Below, piece after piece: positions 25,479 to 34,515 of a stretch of DNA of 64,000 nt. A program made the translations under genes and the position numbers. Numbering within the stretch: the first letter of the stretch is position 1; every line of letters begins with the position of its first letter. The notes beneath the pieces are model-generated. The model searched no databases and was not told the origin of the DNA. It saw only the letters and a list, made by a program, of their open reading frames with translations. The DNA comes from Salinisphaera dokdonensis (lineage in GTDB: Bacteria > Pseudomonadota > Gammaproteobacteria > Nevskiales > Salinisphaeraceae), in contig NZ_APND01000003.1 of assembly GCF_040361215.1 (NCBI RefSeq), positions 310,001-374,000 of the forward strand, read 5' to 3'.

Positions 25479-26714
25479 TCACTCACGTTCGAGCGCGATC
25501 TGCATGAGGTCGATATTGCCGGAGGTAAAACCGGCCGCGCAGTAGGCAAGATAGTAGCGCCACATGCGAAAGAAGGATTCGCCCCGGTCGGCGATGATCG
25601 ACTCACGCGCCGCCCATACCGCTTCGTCCCAGCGCATGAGCGTGCGGGCGTAGTCCGCGCCGTAGAAATCGCTCTCACGAGTGAATAGTCCCTGCTCGGC
25701 CGCCTTCGCCTGAAAGATTTCCGGCGAGGCCAGCATGCCGCCGGGAAAGACATATTCCTGAATGAAATCGACGTTGGCGCGATAATAGTCGAAGCGATCA
25801 TCCTCGATGGTGATCGCCTGGATCGCGGCCCGCCCGCCGGGTTTCAAGGCTTGGTAAATCGCCTTGAAATAGGTCGGCCAATAGGCCTCGCCGACGGCTT
25901 CGTACATCTCGATCGAAACTACGTGATCGTAGGTGTCGGTGACGTCGCGATAATCGCGCAGTTCGAAGCACACGCGATCGCTCAGACCGGCTTCTCGGGT
26001 TTTCTCTTCGGCAAAGCGCAGCTGTTCGGTGGACAACGTCAGGCCGGTGACATGGCAACCCCCGTGCTCGGCGGCATAGCGGGCGAAACCGCCCCAGCCG
26101 CAGCCGATCTCGAGAATATGATCGCCGGGCTTGGCATCCAGGCGTTCCAGAAGCCGCGCGTACTTGCGCTGCTGGGCGTCGGCCAGTGGCTCGTCGGCAC
26201 GAGCGAAGATGGCGCTGGAGTAGGTCCAGGTCTCGTCGAGCCACTGGGCATAGAAATCGTTGCCGAGGTCATAGTGATAAGCGATGTTGCGCTTGGATCC
26301 CGCCTTGGAATTACGCCGCAGGCGATGGCGTACCGCGCTGATCAGAGTGTAGATATGCTGCAGGCGCGAGAAATCCGGCTCGAGCGCGTCCTCGTTGAGG
26401 TGCAGCAGATAGATCAGCGTGGCCAGATCGTCGGTGTCCCATTCGCCGGCCATATAGCCTTCGGCAAAGCCGATCGAGCCCGCCTTGAACAGCCTTGTGA
26501 CCATCGCCGGCGTGTGGATACGCAGCGCCGCCGATTGGCCGGGCCGTTCGCCTGCAAAGACCGCCAGCGAACCATTGGGAAGCGTAACCTCCAGTCGGCC
26601 GGTATGCAGGCGATCCAGACGCTTGACGACCTGGCGCTCGCGCCAGTTGGTCGGCTCGCCGACCTGCTGTGTCGCGCCGTCGGACCGGCTCAGGGCTGTT
26701 GTTTCATGAGACAT
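25479..26714 (-). CDS. Cyclopropane-fatty-acyl-phospholipid synthase family methyltransferase
   Basis: The enzyme uses S-adenosylmethionine to add a methyl or methylene group to unsaturated acyl chains of membrane phospholipids. The 411-residue protein has an N-terminal lipid-binding region, AYHYDLGNDFYAQWLDETWTYSSA (about 145-168), SAM motif I EIGCGWGG (202-209), and the C-terminal catalytic-region residues in FYGADYARTLMRW. Start ATG 26714 overlaps the DUF1365 gene by 11 bases. A further upstream in-frame ATG (26756) would lie deep in that gene. The context with DUF1365 and an FAD oxidoreductase recalls clusters that make modified fatty acids under ECF-sigma control in other proteobacteria. 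Confidence 0.93.
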   Translation of the reverse strand: MSHETTALSRSDGATQQVGEPTNWRERQVVKRLDRLHTGRLEVTLPNGSLAVFAGERPGQSAALRIHTPAMVTRLFKAGSIGFAEGYMAGEWDTDDLATLIYLLHLNEDALEPDFSRLQHIYTLISAVRHRLRRNSKAGSKRNIAYHYDLGNDFYAQWLDETWTYSSAIFARADEPLADAQQRKYARLLERLDAKPGDHILEIGCGWGGFARYAAEHGGCHVTGLTLSTEQLRFAEEKTREAGLSDRVCFELRDYRDVTDTYDHVVSIEMYEAVGEAYWPTYFKAIYQALKPGGRAAIQAITIEDDRFDYYRANVDFIQEYVFPGGMLASPEIFQAKAAEQGLFTRESDFYGADYARTLMRWDEAVWAARESIIADRGESFFRMWRYYLAYCAAGFTSGNIDLMQIALERE

Positions 26715-27489
26715 TCGGTTTGTTCTGGTCTGGTTTCTTTTGGAATACGGCGCCACGCAGCCAGAGCTTGAGCGCCTGCCAGTGGATCGCCGCCGTCACC
26801 TTCATTGTCATGAACGGTACGCGCGAAACCGCCTTAAGGATGTTTACCGTGGTCAGCGCTCGCCGCTCGCCGGTAAGGGTGGTGGCAATACGCAGCTGCT
26901 TTTCCTGATCCGCCCCATCCGTTTGGAACAGCCGAATGCCCACGCCGAGCCGCTCGCCTGGCTCGGCAAAATGGAACCGGTAAGCACCGCTGCGATCGAT
27001 GAAAGGCGAGACATGGAAGGCTTTCGCCTTGTCCTGCGCCGCGCGCCAGGGGATGGCGGCGCCCTGCTCATGCAGGACGTAGAAATGATGCTCGCCAAAG
27101 GTGTTGTGGACCTCGACGACAATCGCTCGCAGCGTGCCATCACTATGTTCGCAATAGAACACGCTGATCGGGTGGAAGCCGTAGCCGAATACGCGCGGCA
27201 TAGTCAGCAGCTGCACGCGCCCGCCAGCCAGATCGACGCCGTGCTCGTCTAGCAAGCCGTCTAGCCATTCGCGCAGATTCTGATCGGCGCGATGCGCGCC
27301 GTGGTCGGCGTCGTTGAACGACAGCACATTGAAACGGTTGCGCGAGATCAGAGGCGAAGCCGCGCAGGCGTCATCAATGGCGTCGATATCCAGCAACAGA
27401 TAGAAACTGCGGTACACGAAGCGATATCGCGGCGCGCCGGGACGCCGGTGCCTGACCTGGCAGCGATAGAGTGCCCCGTGGCTACCCAT
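26704..27489 (-). CDS. DUF1365 family protein
   Basis: This 261-residue soluble protein of the DUF1365 family has no assigned reaction. It is almost always found beside an FAD amine-oxidase-like protein and a Cfa-like methyltransferase, as here. The start at ATG 27489 begins MGSHGALYRCQVRHRR, and conserved segments FVYRSFYLLLDID, PRVFGYGFHPISVFYCE and EVHNTFGEHHFY are present. It overlaps the upstream FAD gene by eight bases and the downstream methyltransferase by 11. The tight packing suggests the three act on the same lipid product. Confidence 0.92.
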   Translation of the reverse strand: MGSHGALYRCQVRHRRPGAPRYRFVYRSFYLLLDIDAIDDACAASPLISRNRFNVLSFNDADHGAHRADQNLREWLDGLLDEHGVDLAGGRVQLLTMPRVFGYGFHPISVFYCEHSDGTLRAIVVEVHNTFGEHHFYVLHEQGAAIPWRAAQDKAKAFHVSPFIDRSGAYRFHFAEPGERLGVGIRLFQTDGADQEKQLRIATTLTGERRALTTVNILKAVSRVPFMTMKVTAAIHWQALKLWLRGAVFQKKPDQNKPNVS

Positions 27490-28738
27490 GCCACGGGATC
27501 GTTGCGCCCAGCGACCGCGACACACGTACCGCCGACGCCAGGCCGTCCTCGTGGAAGCCATAGCCCGTCCACGCACCGCAGAACCAGGCGCGATTCACAC
27601 CTTGGATCTCGTCCAGACGCCCCTGGGCCGCAATCGCGTCGCCGTCGAAGATCGGGTGATCGTATTCGATCTCGCGGATGACATGACGCGGATCCGGCTC
27701 GGTCAGCGGATTGAGCGTGACCATGTATTGCCGATCTCCAGCAATCGACTGCAGGCGGTTCATCCAGTAGCTGACCATCACGCGCTGATCATCAACGGTG
27801 TCGCGATCCGCGAGGTAGTTCCAGGACGCCCACACGCTGCGGCGACGCGGCATCAGCGACGTGTCGCTGTGCAAGATCGCGCGGTTGGGTTGAAAGCTGA
27901 ACGCCGACAACAATGTGCGCTCGTTCGAACTGGCATCGACCAACATCTCGCGCGTCTGGTCGGCATGACAGGCAAAGATGACGCTATCGAACGTCTCCAC
28001 CTCGCCGGTGGCGGTCTCGATATGGGCGCCCTGCTCGTCGCGGCGCACGCGCACCACCGGCGTCGCCAGACGCAGCCGCCCGCCCAGGCGCTGCGCGATG
28101 GCCTGCACATAGCGCTGACTACCACCGACGACCGTCTTCCACTGCGGCCGGTTGGTGAGCTCCAGCAAGCCATGGTTGTCGAAGAAACGCATGAACGGGC
28201 CGACCGGAAAATCGCGCATATTGGCCGTCGGCGTGGACCAGATGGCCGCCGCCATGGGCAACAGATAGCGCGCGGCAAAAGCATCGCTGTAGTTGTTGCG
28301 ATCCAGAAATTCGCCCAGCGACATCGAAGGCAAGGCGTCGGTGGCGATCAGATGGCGTGCCTGGCGGTTGAATCGCACGATATCCGCGATCATGCGCCAG
28401 TGGCGGCTATCGAGCAGCCGGCTTTTCTGGGCGAAAAGCGTACGCCAGCTGTCACCGGCCCATTCGACCGCGCCGCGGCCGATCGACACCGCGAAAGACA
28501 TATCGCTATCGGCGGTGGGCACATCGAGCTCGGCGAGTAACCCTTCGAAATTCGGATAGTTGCGGTCGTTGAGCACGATGAAGCCGGTATCCACAGGCTG
28601 ATCGCCCGCCATGACCGTGTTGGCGTGCCCACCGGCCCGATTAGCCGACTCGAACACCGTGACGTCCGCCGTGCCATCCAGCAGCCAGGCCGCACCCAAT
28701 CCGGCAATGCCGCTGCCTACGATAGCGATTCGCTGCAT
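27482..28738 (-). CDS. FAD-dependent oxidoreductase (amine oxidase fold)
   Basis: This 418-residue flavoprotein has the dinucleotide-binding loop VGSGIAGLGAAWLLDG (6-21), then FESANRAGGHANT, the usual second FAD contact, and a C-terminal FAD site (FCGAWTGYGFHEDGLASA). Start ATG 28738 has AGGGA upstream; an earlier in-frame ATG has no such site. It is first in the four-gene minus-strand operon. The family is annotated as a protoporphyrinogen/amine oxidase-like flavoprotein, but linkage to DUF1365 and Cfa argues for action on fatty acyl chains. Confidence 0.93.
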   Translation of the reverse strand: MQRIAIVGSGIAGLGAAWLLDGTADVTVFESANRAGGHANTVMAGDQPVDTGFIVLNDRNYPNFEGLLAELDVPTADSDMSFAVSIGRGAVEWAGDSWRTLFAQKSRLLDSRHWRMIADIVRFNRQARHLIATDALPSMSLGEFLDRNNYSDAFAARYLLPMAAAIWSTPTANMRDFPVGPFMRFFDNHGLLELTNRPQWKTVVGGSQRYVQAIAQRLGGRLRLATPVVRVRRDEQGAHIETATGEVETFDSVIFACHADQTREMLVDASSNERTLLSAFSFQPNRAILHSDTSLMPRRRSVWASWNYLADRDTVDDQRVMVSYWMNRLQSIAGDRQYMVTLNPLTEPDPRHVIREIEYDHPIFDGDAIAAQGRLDEIQGVNRAWFCGAWTGYGFHEDGLASAVRVSRSLGATIPWHG

Positions 28739-28994
28739 GTGGTCCCTTTGTTTGAAGCGCACGCGCAAGCCGAGAACCGTGATTACGGTCTGTGGGCCTG
28801 CATGGATGCTTTTTTACCCGTTTTTGTGTTTCGGCTATGCTCTGCAGCGACTTTTGACATGGTGTCGCCACTCACGGCCCGGCCGCGTTGCGACGGTCAG
28901 TCTAACGAAATCCGGCATGATCGCCTTTCGCAAGGCGCCACGGCCTGGCTTCAACACTCGTTCATCGTCAGAACATTTCCTCCAAGGAGCAGCC

Positions 28995-29966
28995 ATGAAA
29001 GAACCCGTTCGCGTAGCCATTACCGGCGGCGCCGGCAACATCAGCTATTCGCTTATCTTCCGTATCGCCGCGGGCGACATGCTGGGGCCCGACCAGCCGG
29101 TGATCCTGCAGCTGCTCGAGATTCCGCCCGCTATGGATGCGCTCAAGGGCGTGATCATGGAGATCAACGACTGTGCCTTTCCGCTGGTGCACGGCATTTC
29201 CGGCTCGGACAAGCCGGAAGAAGCGTTCAAGGACGCAGACATCGCCCTGCTGGTCGGCTCCAAGCCGCGTGGCAAGGGCATGGAGCGTTCGGATCTGCTC
29301 AAGGCCAACGGCGACATCTTCTCGGTCCAGGGCAAGGCGCTGAACGACAACGCCTCCAAGGACGTCAAGGTGCTGGTGGTCGGCAACCCGGCCAACACCA
29401 ACGCCCTGATCGCAGCCGCCAACGCGCCGGATCTGGATAACAAGCAGTTCACGGCGATGATGCGCCTGGATCACAACCGCGCTCTGTCGCAGCTGGCCCA
29501 GAAGACCGACAGCCAGGTCACCGACATCGACAAGATGATCGTCTGGGGCAACCACAGCGCGACCCAGTATCCGGATATCAGCCAGGCCACGGTCAACGGC
29601 AAGCCGGCCCTCGATCTGGTCGATCGCGACTGGTACGAGAACGACTTCATCCCCACCGTGCAGAAGCGCGGCGCGGCGATCATCGAAGCCCGCGGTGCCT
29701 CGAGTGCTGCCTCGGCCGCCTCGGCCGCCATTGATCACGTGCGCGACTGGGTGAAAGGCTCGGACGGCATCGTCTCCATGGGCATCCCGTCCGACGGCAG
29801 CTACGGCGTCGAGGAAGGCATCATGTTTTCCTACCCCGTCATCTGCAAGAACGGCCAGTATGAAATCGTCCAGGATCTCGAGATCGACGAATTCAGCCGT
29901 GGCCGCATGAAGACCACTGAAGAAGAGTTGCGCAGCGAGCGCGAGGCTGTTGCCGCACTGCTCTAG
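28995..29966 (+). CDS. mdh: Malate dehydrogenase
   Basis: Mdh interconverts malate and oxaloacetate with NAD in the TCA cycle. The 323-residue protein belongs to the cytosolic-type MDH branch: TGGAGNISYSLIFRIA (9-24) as the NAD loop, where the third loop glycine is Ser; VVGNPANTNALIAA; the substrate Arg and Asp in MMRLDHNRALSQLA; and catalytic His in VWGNHSATQYPD. Start ATG 28995 has AAGGAG five bases upstream, a near-ideal site. Upstream in-frame extension is therefore rejected. A 14-bp hairpin follows the gene. Confidence 0.97.
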   Translation: MKEPVRVAITGGAGNISYSLIFRIAAGDMLGPDQPVILQLLEIPPAMDALKGVIMEINDCAFPLVHGISGSDKPEEAFKDADIALLVGSKPRGKGMERSDLLKANGDIFSVQGKALNDNASKDVKVLVVGNPANTNALIAAANAPDLDNKQFTAMMRLDHNRALSQLAQKTDSQVTDIDKMIVWGNHSATQYPDISQATVNGKPALDLVDRDWYENDFIPTVQKRGAAIIEARGASSAASAASAAIDHVRDWVKGSDGIVSMGIPSDGSYGVEEGIMFSYPVICKNGQYEIVQDLEIDEFSRGRMKTTEEELRSEREAVAALL

Positions 29967-29976
29967 ACCGTGACGT

Positions 29977-30016
29977 CAGTCGCGGCATGCAACGCTTCTT
30001 CTGCGTGCCGCGACTG
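29977..30016 (+). terminator. Long hairpin after mdh, no T-run
   Basis: Bases 29977-29990 pair with 30003-30016 (14 pairs, one T-G wobble) around a 12-base loop, ten bases after the mdh stop. It lacks the poly-T of an intrinsic terminator. It may still end or stabilise the mdh transcript. Confidence 0.5.
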
Positions 30017-30212
30017 GCTCTCCTCGCCGCCGTGGCTGGCCTAAGGCTTACAGCAATCGCATGAACTCATCGCGGGCACTGCGATACTTGCTTGCGCAGG
30101 CAATTGCCGATGATGCCGCTGCAGGCCTCTCGGGAACCCATCTACCCCTCTGGACGCCCTTTCGGCCGACGGCATTGAACGACGGCCGACTGTATTGTCG
30201 AACGAAACCGTG

Positions 30213-31094
30213 ATGCTTCTACTCATGCGCTTGCTTCGGCAACTGCCCCTTACTCTACGTCGTGGCGCGTTCCGCGCCCTGAACATTCTAGTCGACGTCG
30301 ACGCTCGGCTCGCCCGCCACGAGCGCGAGCAATACCGCTACCGCGATCTGAATATAACCGTGGACCTGCGCGACCAGCTCGGTCGCGGGATGATTGCCGA
30401 CGGTTTTACCGAGACACCGTTTCTGCGGCTGGCTGAGCGGTTCTGTACCGCTCGCGGTGGTTGTTTCCTGGATATCGGTGCCAACCTCGGCAACTACTCG
30501 CTCGCGCTGGCGCCGCATTTCCAGAAAACGCTGGCGTTCGAGGCCAATCCTGCGACCTACGAACTGCTCTCGCAGAACGCCAGAGCCAACCCGCAACTGC
30601 GAATCACCCCCGTTGCGATTGGCCTCTCGAGCGAAGCAGGCACACTGGAGTTCTATCCGAACGATGCCGGAAACTCGGGCGCCTCGGGATTCGAAAAACC
30701 ACGTGCAGGCAGCACGCCGGTACGCCTGGAAGTCGCGCCTGGCGATGCCTTCGCAGGCCAGTTCGAGGCCCGGGTCGGTGCGATCAAGATCGATGTCGAA
30801 GGTCACGAGCTGGAGGTGATACGCGGCTTGAAGACCACGATCGCACGCGATCGGCCGATCATCTTCATGGAATGGCTCACTACCACCATGCAGGAGAAAG
30901 GCGGCTTCGAAGCGCTCAATGCGTTGCTGCCCGGCTACGATCTGCTCGTGCCATGCGCGCGTACTCGCCGTCATCCAGAAGGCAAGACCAACGCGCCGCG
31001 CCACCGCTTGAACGATTTGATCGCACTGGCGCCGCCATACCGCGACAAGTACAACCTGCTGTTCTGCGTGCCCAGAGCCGACCACCCCGAGTGA
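30213..31094 (+). CDS. FkbM family methyltransferase
   Basis: This SAM-dependent O-methyltransferase of the FkbM family has about 293 residues. Visible signatures are the SAM loop FLDIGANLGNYSLAL (about 87-101), FEANPATYELL (motif II) and IKIDVEGHELEVIRGL, the diagnostic FkbM block. Such enzymes often methylate sugars of polysaccharides or LPS, which fits the glycosyltransferase pair just downstream on the other strand. No ribosome-binding site is convincing. I chose ATG 30213 over TTG 30195, which is in frame six codons earlier. It is convergent with the next gene. Confidence 0.88.
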   Translation: MLLLMRLLRQLPLTLRRGAFRALNILVDVDARLARHEREQYRYRDLNITVDLRDQLGRGMIADGFTETPFLRLAERFCTARGGCFLDIGANLGNYSLALAPHFQKTLAFEANPATYELLSQNARANPQLRITPVAIGLSSEAGTLEFYPNDAGNSGASGFEKPRAGSTPVRLEVAPGDAFAGQFEARVGAIKIDVEGHELEVIRGLKTTIARDRPIIFMEWLTTTMQEKGGFEALNALLPGYDLLVPCARTRRHPEGKTNAPRHRLNDLIALAPPYRDKYNLLFCVPRADHPE

Positions 31095-31224
31095 CTGCTC
31101 GCCGCTTCGACCTCGCGAACACCACAACTCGCTTGGTGTGGAGGAGATTGCCGCTCGGCACTGCCTGGACGAAATCTAACGGCCAGCGCCCGGTGCTCGA
31201 CAACCGGCTAGTCAGGAGGCTGCG

Positions 31225-32085
31225 CTAGGCGCCGCGGCCGAAGCTCTCGGGCATGCGCTCGACGCCCAGCCGCTGCGATAGAAAATTCCGAAGCTCGGTT
31301 TCGGAATGCTTCCTGATCATGCCATTGGTGATATGCACGAAGCGCGGAATGACCTCATCCACGGCGAGCATGTCCGGCAATAATGTGAAGTCATCGCCGG
31401 GCATATGCAGCACATCGCCCTGCTGCGCGACGATCGCGAGCGACTGCTGATCAAATTCGTATTGACCGCTTCTGAGCAGTCGGAGCCATCGACGATAAAC
31501 CGGCAACGCGCGCCGGGTTTCCGCAAGGATCAAACCGCTGTGAAATGCGCCGTCATAAGGCTTGCGATCCGGGTAGCAGAGTACCGGAGCCGTATCCAGC
31601 AACGGCCGCATGGTGCGATACCACGGCGCGATGGGCCCCGTAACCACCAGATCGGTATCGATGTACAGGAACTCGCGGGTGGGCATCCATTCGGCAAGCA
31701 GCAGCTTGCAGCTCTTGGCGACGAGACGCGGACGAACCGGCGGCACGACAATCGTGCAGACGTTGTCTTCTCCTGCGAACGCCCGCGGATCGTCGGTGAC
31801 GATATAGACGGGCCCCTTGAACTGGCCACACCCACGTAGCGACCGAAGCATTGTCAGTCCCCAGTCGCGATACTTCGCCCCCAGAGCCACAGCCCCTACG
31901 GCGAGTTCGGGGCAATCGGCATCAGGCGTTGTACGGCACTCGGTCGGCGACCCGTACTGCTTGCCGAACCTGAGCTTGGCGCGCCACCATAGATCGCGGC
32001 GGCGATGGCGCAGCTGTTTGCTGACCGGCCGCTTCTCTATATCGTCGACCGCCGAGTTCACGGCACACGATTCTTCAGTGGGCAT
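31225..32085 (-). CDS. GT8-like glycosyltransferase (tandem copy 2)
   Basis: This 286-residue nucleotide-sugar transferase has a GT-A fold. The metal-binding DxD is DTD (143-145) in FLYIDTDLVVTGPIAPW. Other blocks are LRGCGQFKGPVYIVTDDPR, RLVAKSCKLLLAEW, HSGLILAETRRALPVYRRW and the C-terminal VHITNGMIRKHSETELRNFL. All align with the gene immediately upstream, so they are tandem paralogues. Only one base separates that gene's stop from this ATG. It resembles eukaryote-like or GT8-type glycosyltransferases. The acceptor is probably a surface glycan. Confidence 0.82.
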   Translation of the reverse strand: MPTEESCAVNSAVDDIEKRPVSKQLRHRRRDLWWRAKLRFGKQYGSPTECRTTPDADCPELAVGAVALGAKYRDWGLTMLRSLRGCGQFKGPVYIVTDDPRAFAGEDNVCTIVVPPVRPRLVAKSCKLLLAEWMPTREFLYIDTDLVVTGPIAPWYRTMRPLLDTAPVLCYPDRKPYDGAFHSGLILAETRRALPVYRRWLRLLRSGQYEFDQQSLAIVAQQGDVLHMPGDDFTLLPDMLAVDEVIPRFVHITNGMIRKHSETELRNFLSQRLGVERMPESFGRGA

Positions 32086-32086
32086 C

Positions 32087-32932
32087 TCAGGCGTCCGGCC
32101 CGAAGCTTTCCGGAATTCGCCTCAGCCCGACCACCTCACGCAGATAGGTCTTGATCTCCGCGGCGCTATAGCGCCGGATCATCCCGTTCGTCACGTGCAC
32201 GAAGGTGCCGGGTGCCTCCTGGCTGCTGACCTCGCTGTCCTCGCCCAGAATCTGATGCAGGAATACCAGCTCGTCGTCGTCAAACAGCGCGATATCTTCA
32301 TCGCTACCGATAGACAGGAGCGATTCCTGATCGAACATGTAGCGCCCCGTGCGGATCAGCTTGAGCCACTGATCGAAGAATGGCCGAACCCGCTCGCGAT
32401 CAGTGAGCATAAGTCCACCGTGGTAGGCGCCGGCGGTCGGCATGCTGCAGGTGTAGAGCACGAGCGGCTTCTGATCCAACTTGACGCGTGCGCGGTCGTA
32501 CCAGGGCTTGAGCGGGCGCGCGATGACCACGTCTGCGTCGATGTAGAGCATCTTCGGCTCGAACACCCAGTCCAGCAGTAGCTGCTTGCAGCTTTTCGCG
32601 ACCAGCCGATAGCGCGTATAAGGCACTTTGACGGTCAGCACGTTCTCAAGGCCCTCGAACGGCCGGGGGTCTTCGGTGACGACGTACACGGGCCCGTGAA
32701 AGTTACCGACGCCGCGCAGCGAATCGATCATGCTCAAGCACCAGTCGTGATACTTGGGCAGGATCGCAATCGCTGTGATGGCCAACCCCGGAAAGTTGGG
32801 GTCCTCGGTACCGCCTTCGGCAGGAAACACGCCTTCTCGCTGCAGTTGCCTGCCCCACTGCCAGTCTCGCCGGCGATGCCGCAGGCGCTGGGAAATGGAG
32901 CGAGAAGGTTTGAGGTGCTCGGGTTTGGCCAT
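32087..32932 (-). CDS. GT8-like glycosyltransferase (tandem copy 1)
   Basis: This 281-residue GT-A-fold transferase is paralogous to its downstream neighbour. The DxD is DAD (132-134) in MLYIDADVVIARPLKPW. Shared blocks are QRLRHRRRDW (N-terminus), LRGVGNFHGPVYVVTEDPR, RLVAKSCKQLLLDW, YHGGLMLTDRERVRPFFDQW, VHVTNGMIRRYSAAEIKTYL and the shared C-terminal R-PESFG. It lies 17 bases after glpK on the same strand. There is no signal peptide, so it acts in the cytoplasm. Confidence 0.82.
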   Translation of the reverse strand: MAKPEHLKPSRSISQRLRHRRRDWQWGRQLQREGVFPAEGGTEDPNFPGLAITAIAILPKYHDWCLSMIDSLRGVGNFHGPVYVVTEDPRPFEGLENVLTVKVPYTRYRLVAKSCKQLLLDWVFEPKMLYIDADVVIARPLKPWYDRARVKLDQKPLVLYTCSMPTAGAYHGGLMLTDRERVRPFFDQWLKLIRTGRYMFDQESLLSIGSDEDIALFDDDELVFLHQILGEDSEVSSQEAPGTFVHVTNGMIRRYSAAEIKTYLREVVGLRRIPESFGPDA

Positions 32933-32949
32933 GCTCAGCTTCCAGAAGA

Positions 32950-34449
32950 TTAAGTCGTCGTTCCGTCACCACAACGCACGCGCGCCACGGCCTCGCGCCA
33001 GCCTTCGTACAGCGCGTCCACTTCCGCGGCTGGCTTTTCGACCTCGAAATGCCGCTCGGAACGCCATAACTCGCCGATCGCGTCGAGCGAATCGTACAGG
33101 CCGACCTGCAGGCCTGCCAGATACGCGGCGCCGAGTGCGGTGGTTTCGATCACGTCCGGGCGCTCGACCGGCGTCTGCAGAATGTCTGCAAGGCAGCTGC
33201 AGACCAGGTCGTTCGCGGCCATGCCGCCGTCGACACGCAGTTCGCGCGGCGGCTCGGCATCGTCGCCAATGGCGTTGACCAGATCGCGGGTCTGATAGCA
33301 GGTCGACTCCAGCGCCGCACGCACGATCTGTTCGATCCCGGTATCCCGCGTCAACCCAAGAATGGCGCCGCGTGCTTCCGGATCCCAGTACGGCGCGCCC
33401 AGGCCGGTGAACGCCGGCACCAGATACACGCCGCCCGTATGTTCGACCGACGAAGCGAGCGCCTGGGTCTGCTCGACCTTTTCGAACATGTGCAACGCGT
33501 CGCGTAGCCACTGAATCGCCGCACCGGCAACGAAGATCGAGCCCTCGAGCGCATAGGTTGTCCGGCCGTTGATCCGGTAGGCGACCGTGGTCAGCAGCCG
33601 GTGACGCGATACCACGGCCTCCTCGCCTACATTGAGCATGAGAAAGCAGCCGGTGCCGTAGGTCGACTTCGCCATACCCGGCTTAAAGCAGGCCTGCCCG
33701 ACCAATGCGCCCTGCTGGTCGCCGACCATCGCGGCGATCGGAATTTCGGCGCCCAGCGTGTCCACGGTACTGGTGCCGAAATCGCTCGACGTATCGCGTA
33801 CTTCCGGTAACAAAGCACTCGGGATATCGAAGAACGCGAGCAGCTCGTCATCCCAGGCCTGATCGCGGATATTGAACAGCAATGTACGCGACGCATTGGT
33901 GGCATCGGTCGCATGGACTGCGCCACCGGTCAGATGCCAGAGAAGCCAGCTGTCGATCGTGCCGAACGCGAGTTCGCCTGCCTCGGCGCGGGCCCGCGCG
34001 CCGTCCACGTTGTCCAGAAGCCAGCCGATCTTGGTGGCAGAGAAATAGGGATCGAACAGTAACCCTGTCTTTTCCTGCAGCCAGCCTTCGGTCTGTTCGT
34101 CGGCCAGTTGGCGGCAGCGTTCGGCCGTGCGGCGATCCTGCCAGACGATCGCATGATGAATCGGCTCGCCCGTTTCACGGTCCCAGACCACGGTGGTTTC
34201 GCGCTGATTGGTAATTCCGCAGGCCGCGATTTCGTCCGGTTTCAGGCCCGCCTCGGCGATGGCTTCGCGAGAAACGGCGAGCACATCGGCGAGAATCTGC
34301 TGCGCGTCGTGCTCGACCCATGCTTCGGCCGGGAAATACTGCTTGAACTCGCGCTGGGCGCGGCCCCGGATATGGCCCTCAGCGTCAAACACGATTGCAC
34401 GGCTGCTGGTCGTGCCCTGATCGATAGCGAGCAGGTGATTCGGGCGCAT
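32950..34449 (-). CDS. glpK: Glycerol kinase
   Basis: GlpK phosphorylates glycerol to sn-glycerol 3-phosphate. The 499-residue protein has the N-terminal ATP-site DQGTTSSRAIVFD (about 8-20), substrate residues in NQRETTVVWDRETG (the Arg-Glu pair), WLLWHLTGG, MVGDQQGALVGQ, TYGTGCFLMLN and the C-terminal LRVDGGMAANDLVCS. I start at ATG 34449 (MRPNHLLAIDQ). Extension upstream would read antisense through the lipase gene and is rejected. It is divergent from that hydrolase, which could release glycerol from monoacylglycerol. No glpF, glpD or glpR is seen nearby. Confidence 0.97.
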   Translation of the reverse strand: MRPNHLLAIDQGTTSSRAIVFDAEGHIRGRAQREFKQYFPAEAWVEHDAQQILADVLAVSREAIAEAGLKPDEIAACGITNQRETTVVWDRETGEPIHHAIVWQDRRTAERCRQLADEQTEGWLQEKTGLLFDPYFSATKIGWLLDNVDGARARAEAGELAFGTIDSWLLWHLTGGAVHATDATNASRTLLFNIRDQAWDDELLAFFDIPSALLPEVRDTSSDFGTSTVDTLGAEIPIAAMVGDQQGALVGQACFKPGMAKSTYGTGCFLMLNVGEEAVVSRHRLLTTVAYRINGRTTYALEGSIFVAGAAIQWLRDALHMFEKVEQTQALASSVEHTGGVYLVPAFTGLGAPYWDPEARGAILGLTRDTGIEQIVRAALESTCYQTRDLVNAIGDDAEPPRELRVDGGMAANDLVCSCLADILQTPVERPDVIETTALGAAYLAGLQVGLYDSLDAIGELWRSERHFEVEKPAAEVDALYEGWREAVARVRCGDGTTT

Positions 34450-34515
34450 TGGCGGCTCACTCGTTTTATGGAAGGATGCAGCTTCCGTGGTGCAAGCCAT
34501 AAAGGTCAACCAGTG

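Noticed and set aside
28611..28994. N-terminal extension of malate dehydrogenase
   Set aside because: AAGGAG directly before ATG 28995 decides the start; the extension overlaps the divergent FAD gene.
34108..34515. Upstream extension of the lipase gene frame
   Set aside because: It is antisense to glpK and lacks protein-like similarity; ATG 34516 with AAGG fits the family N-terminus.
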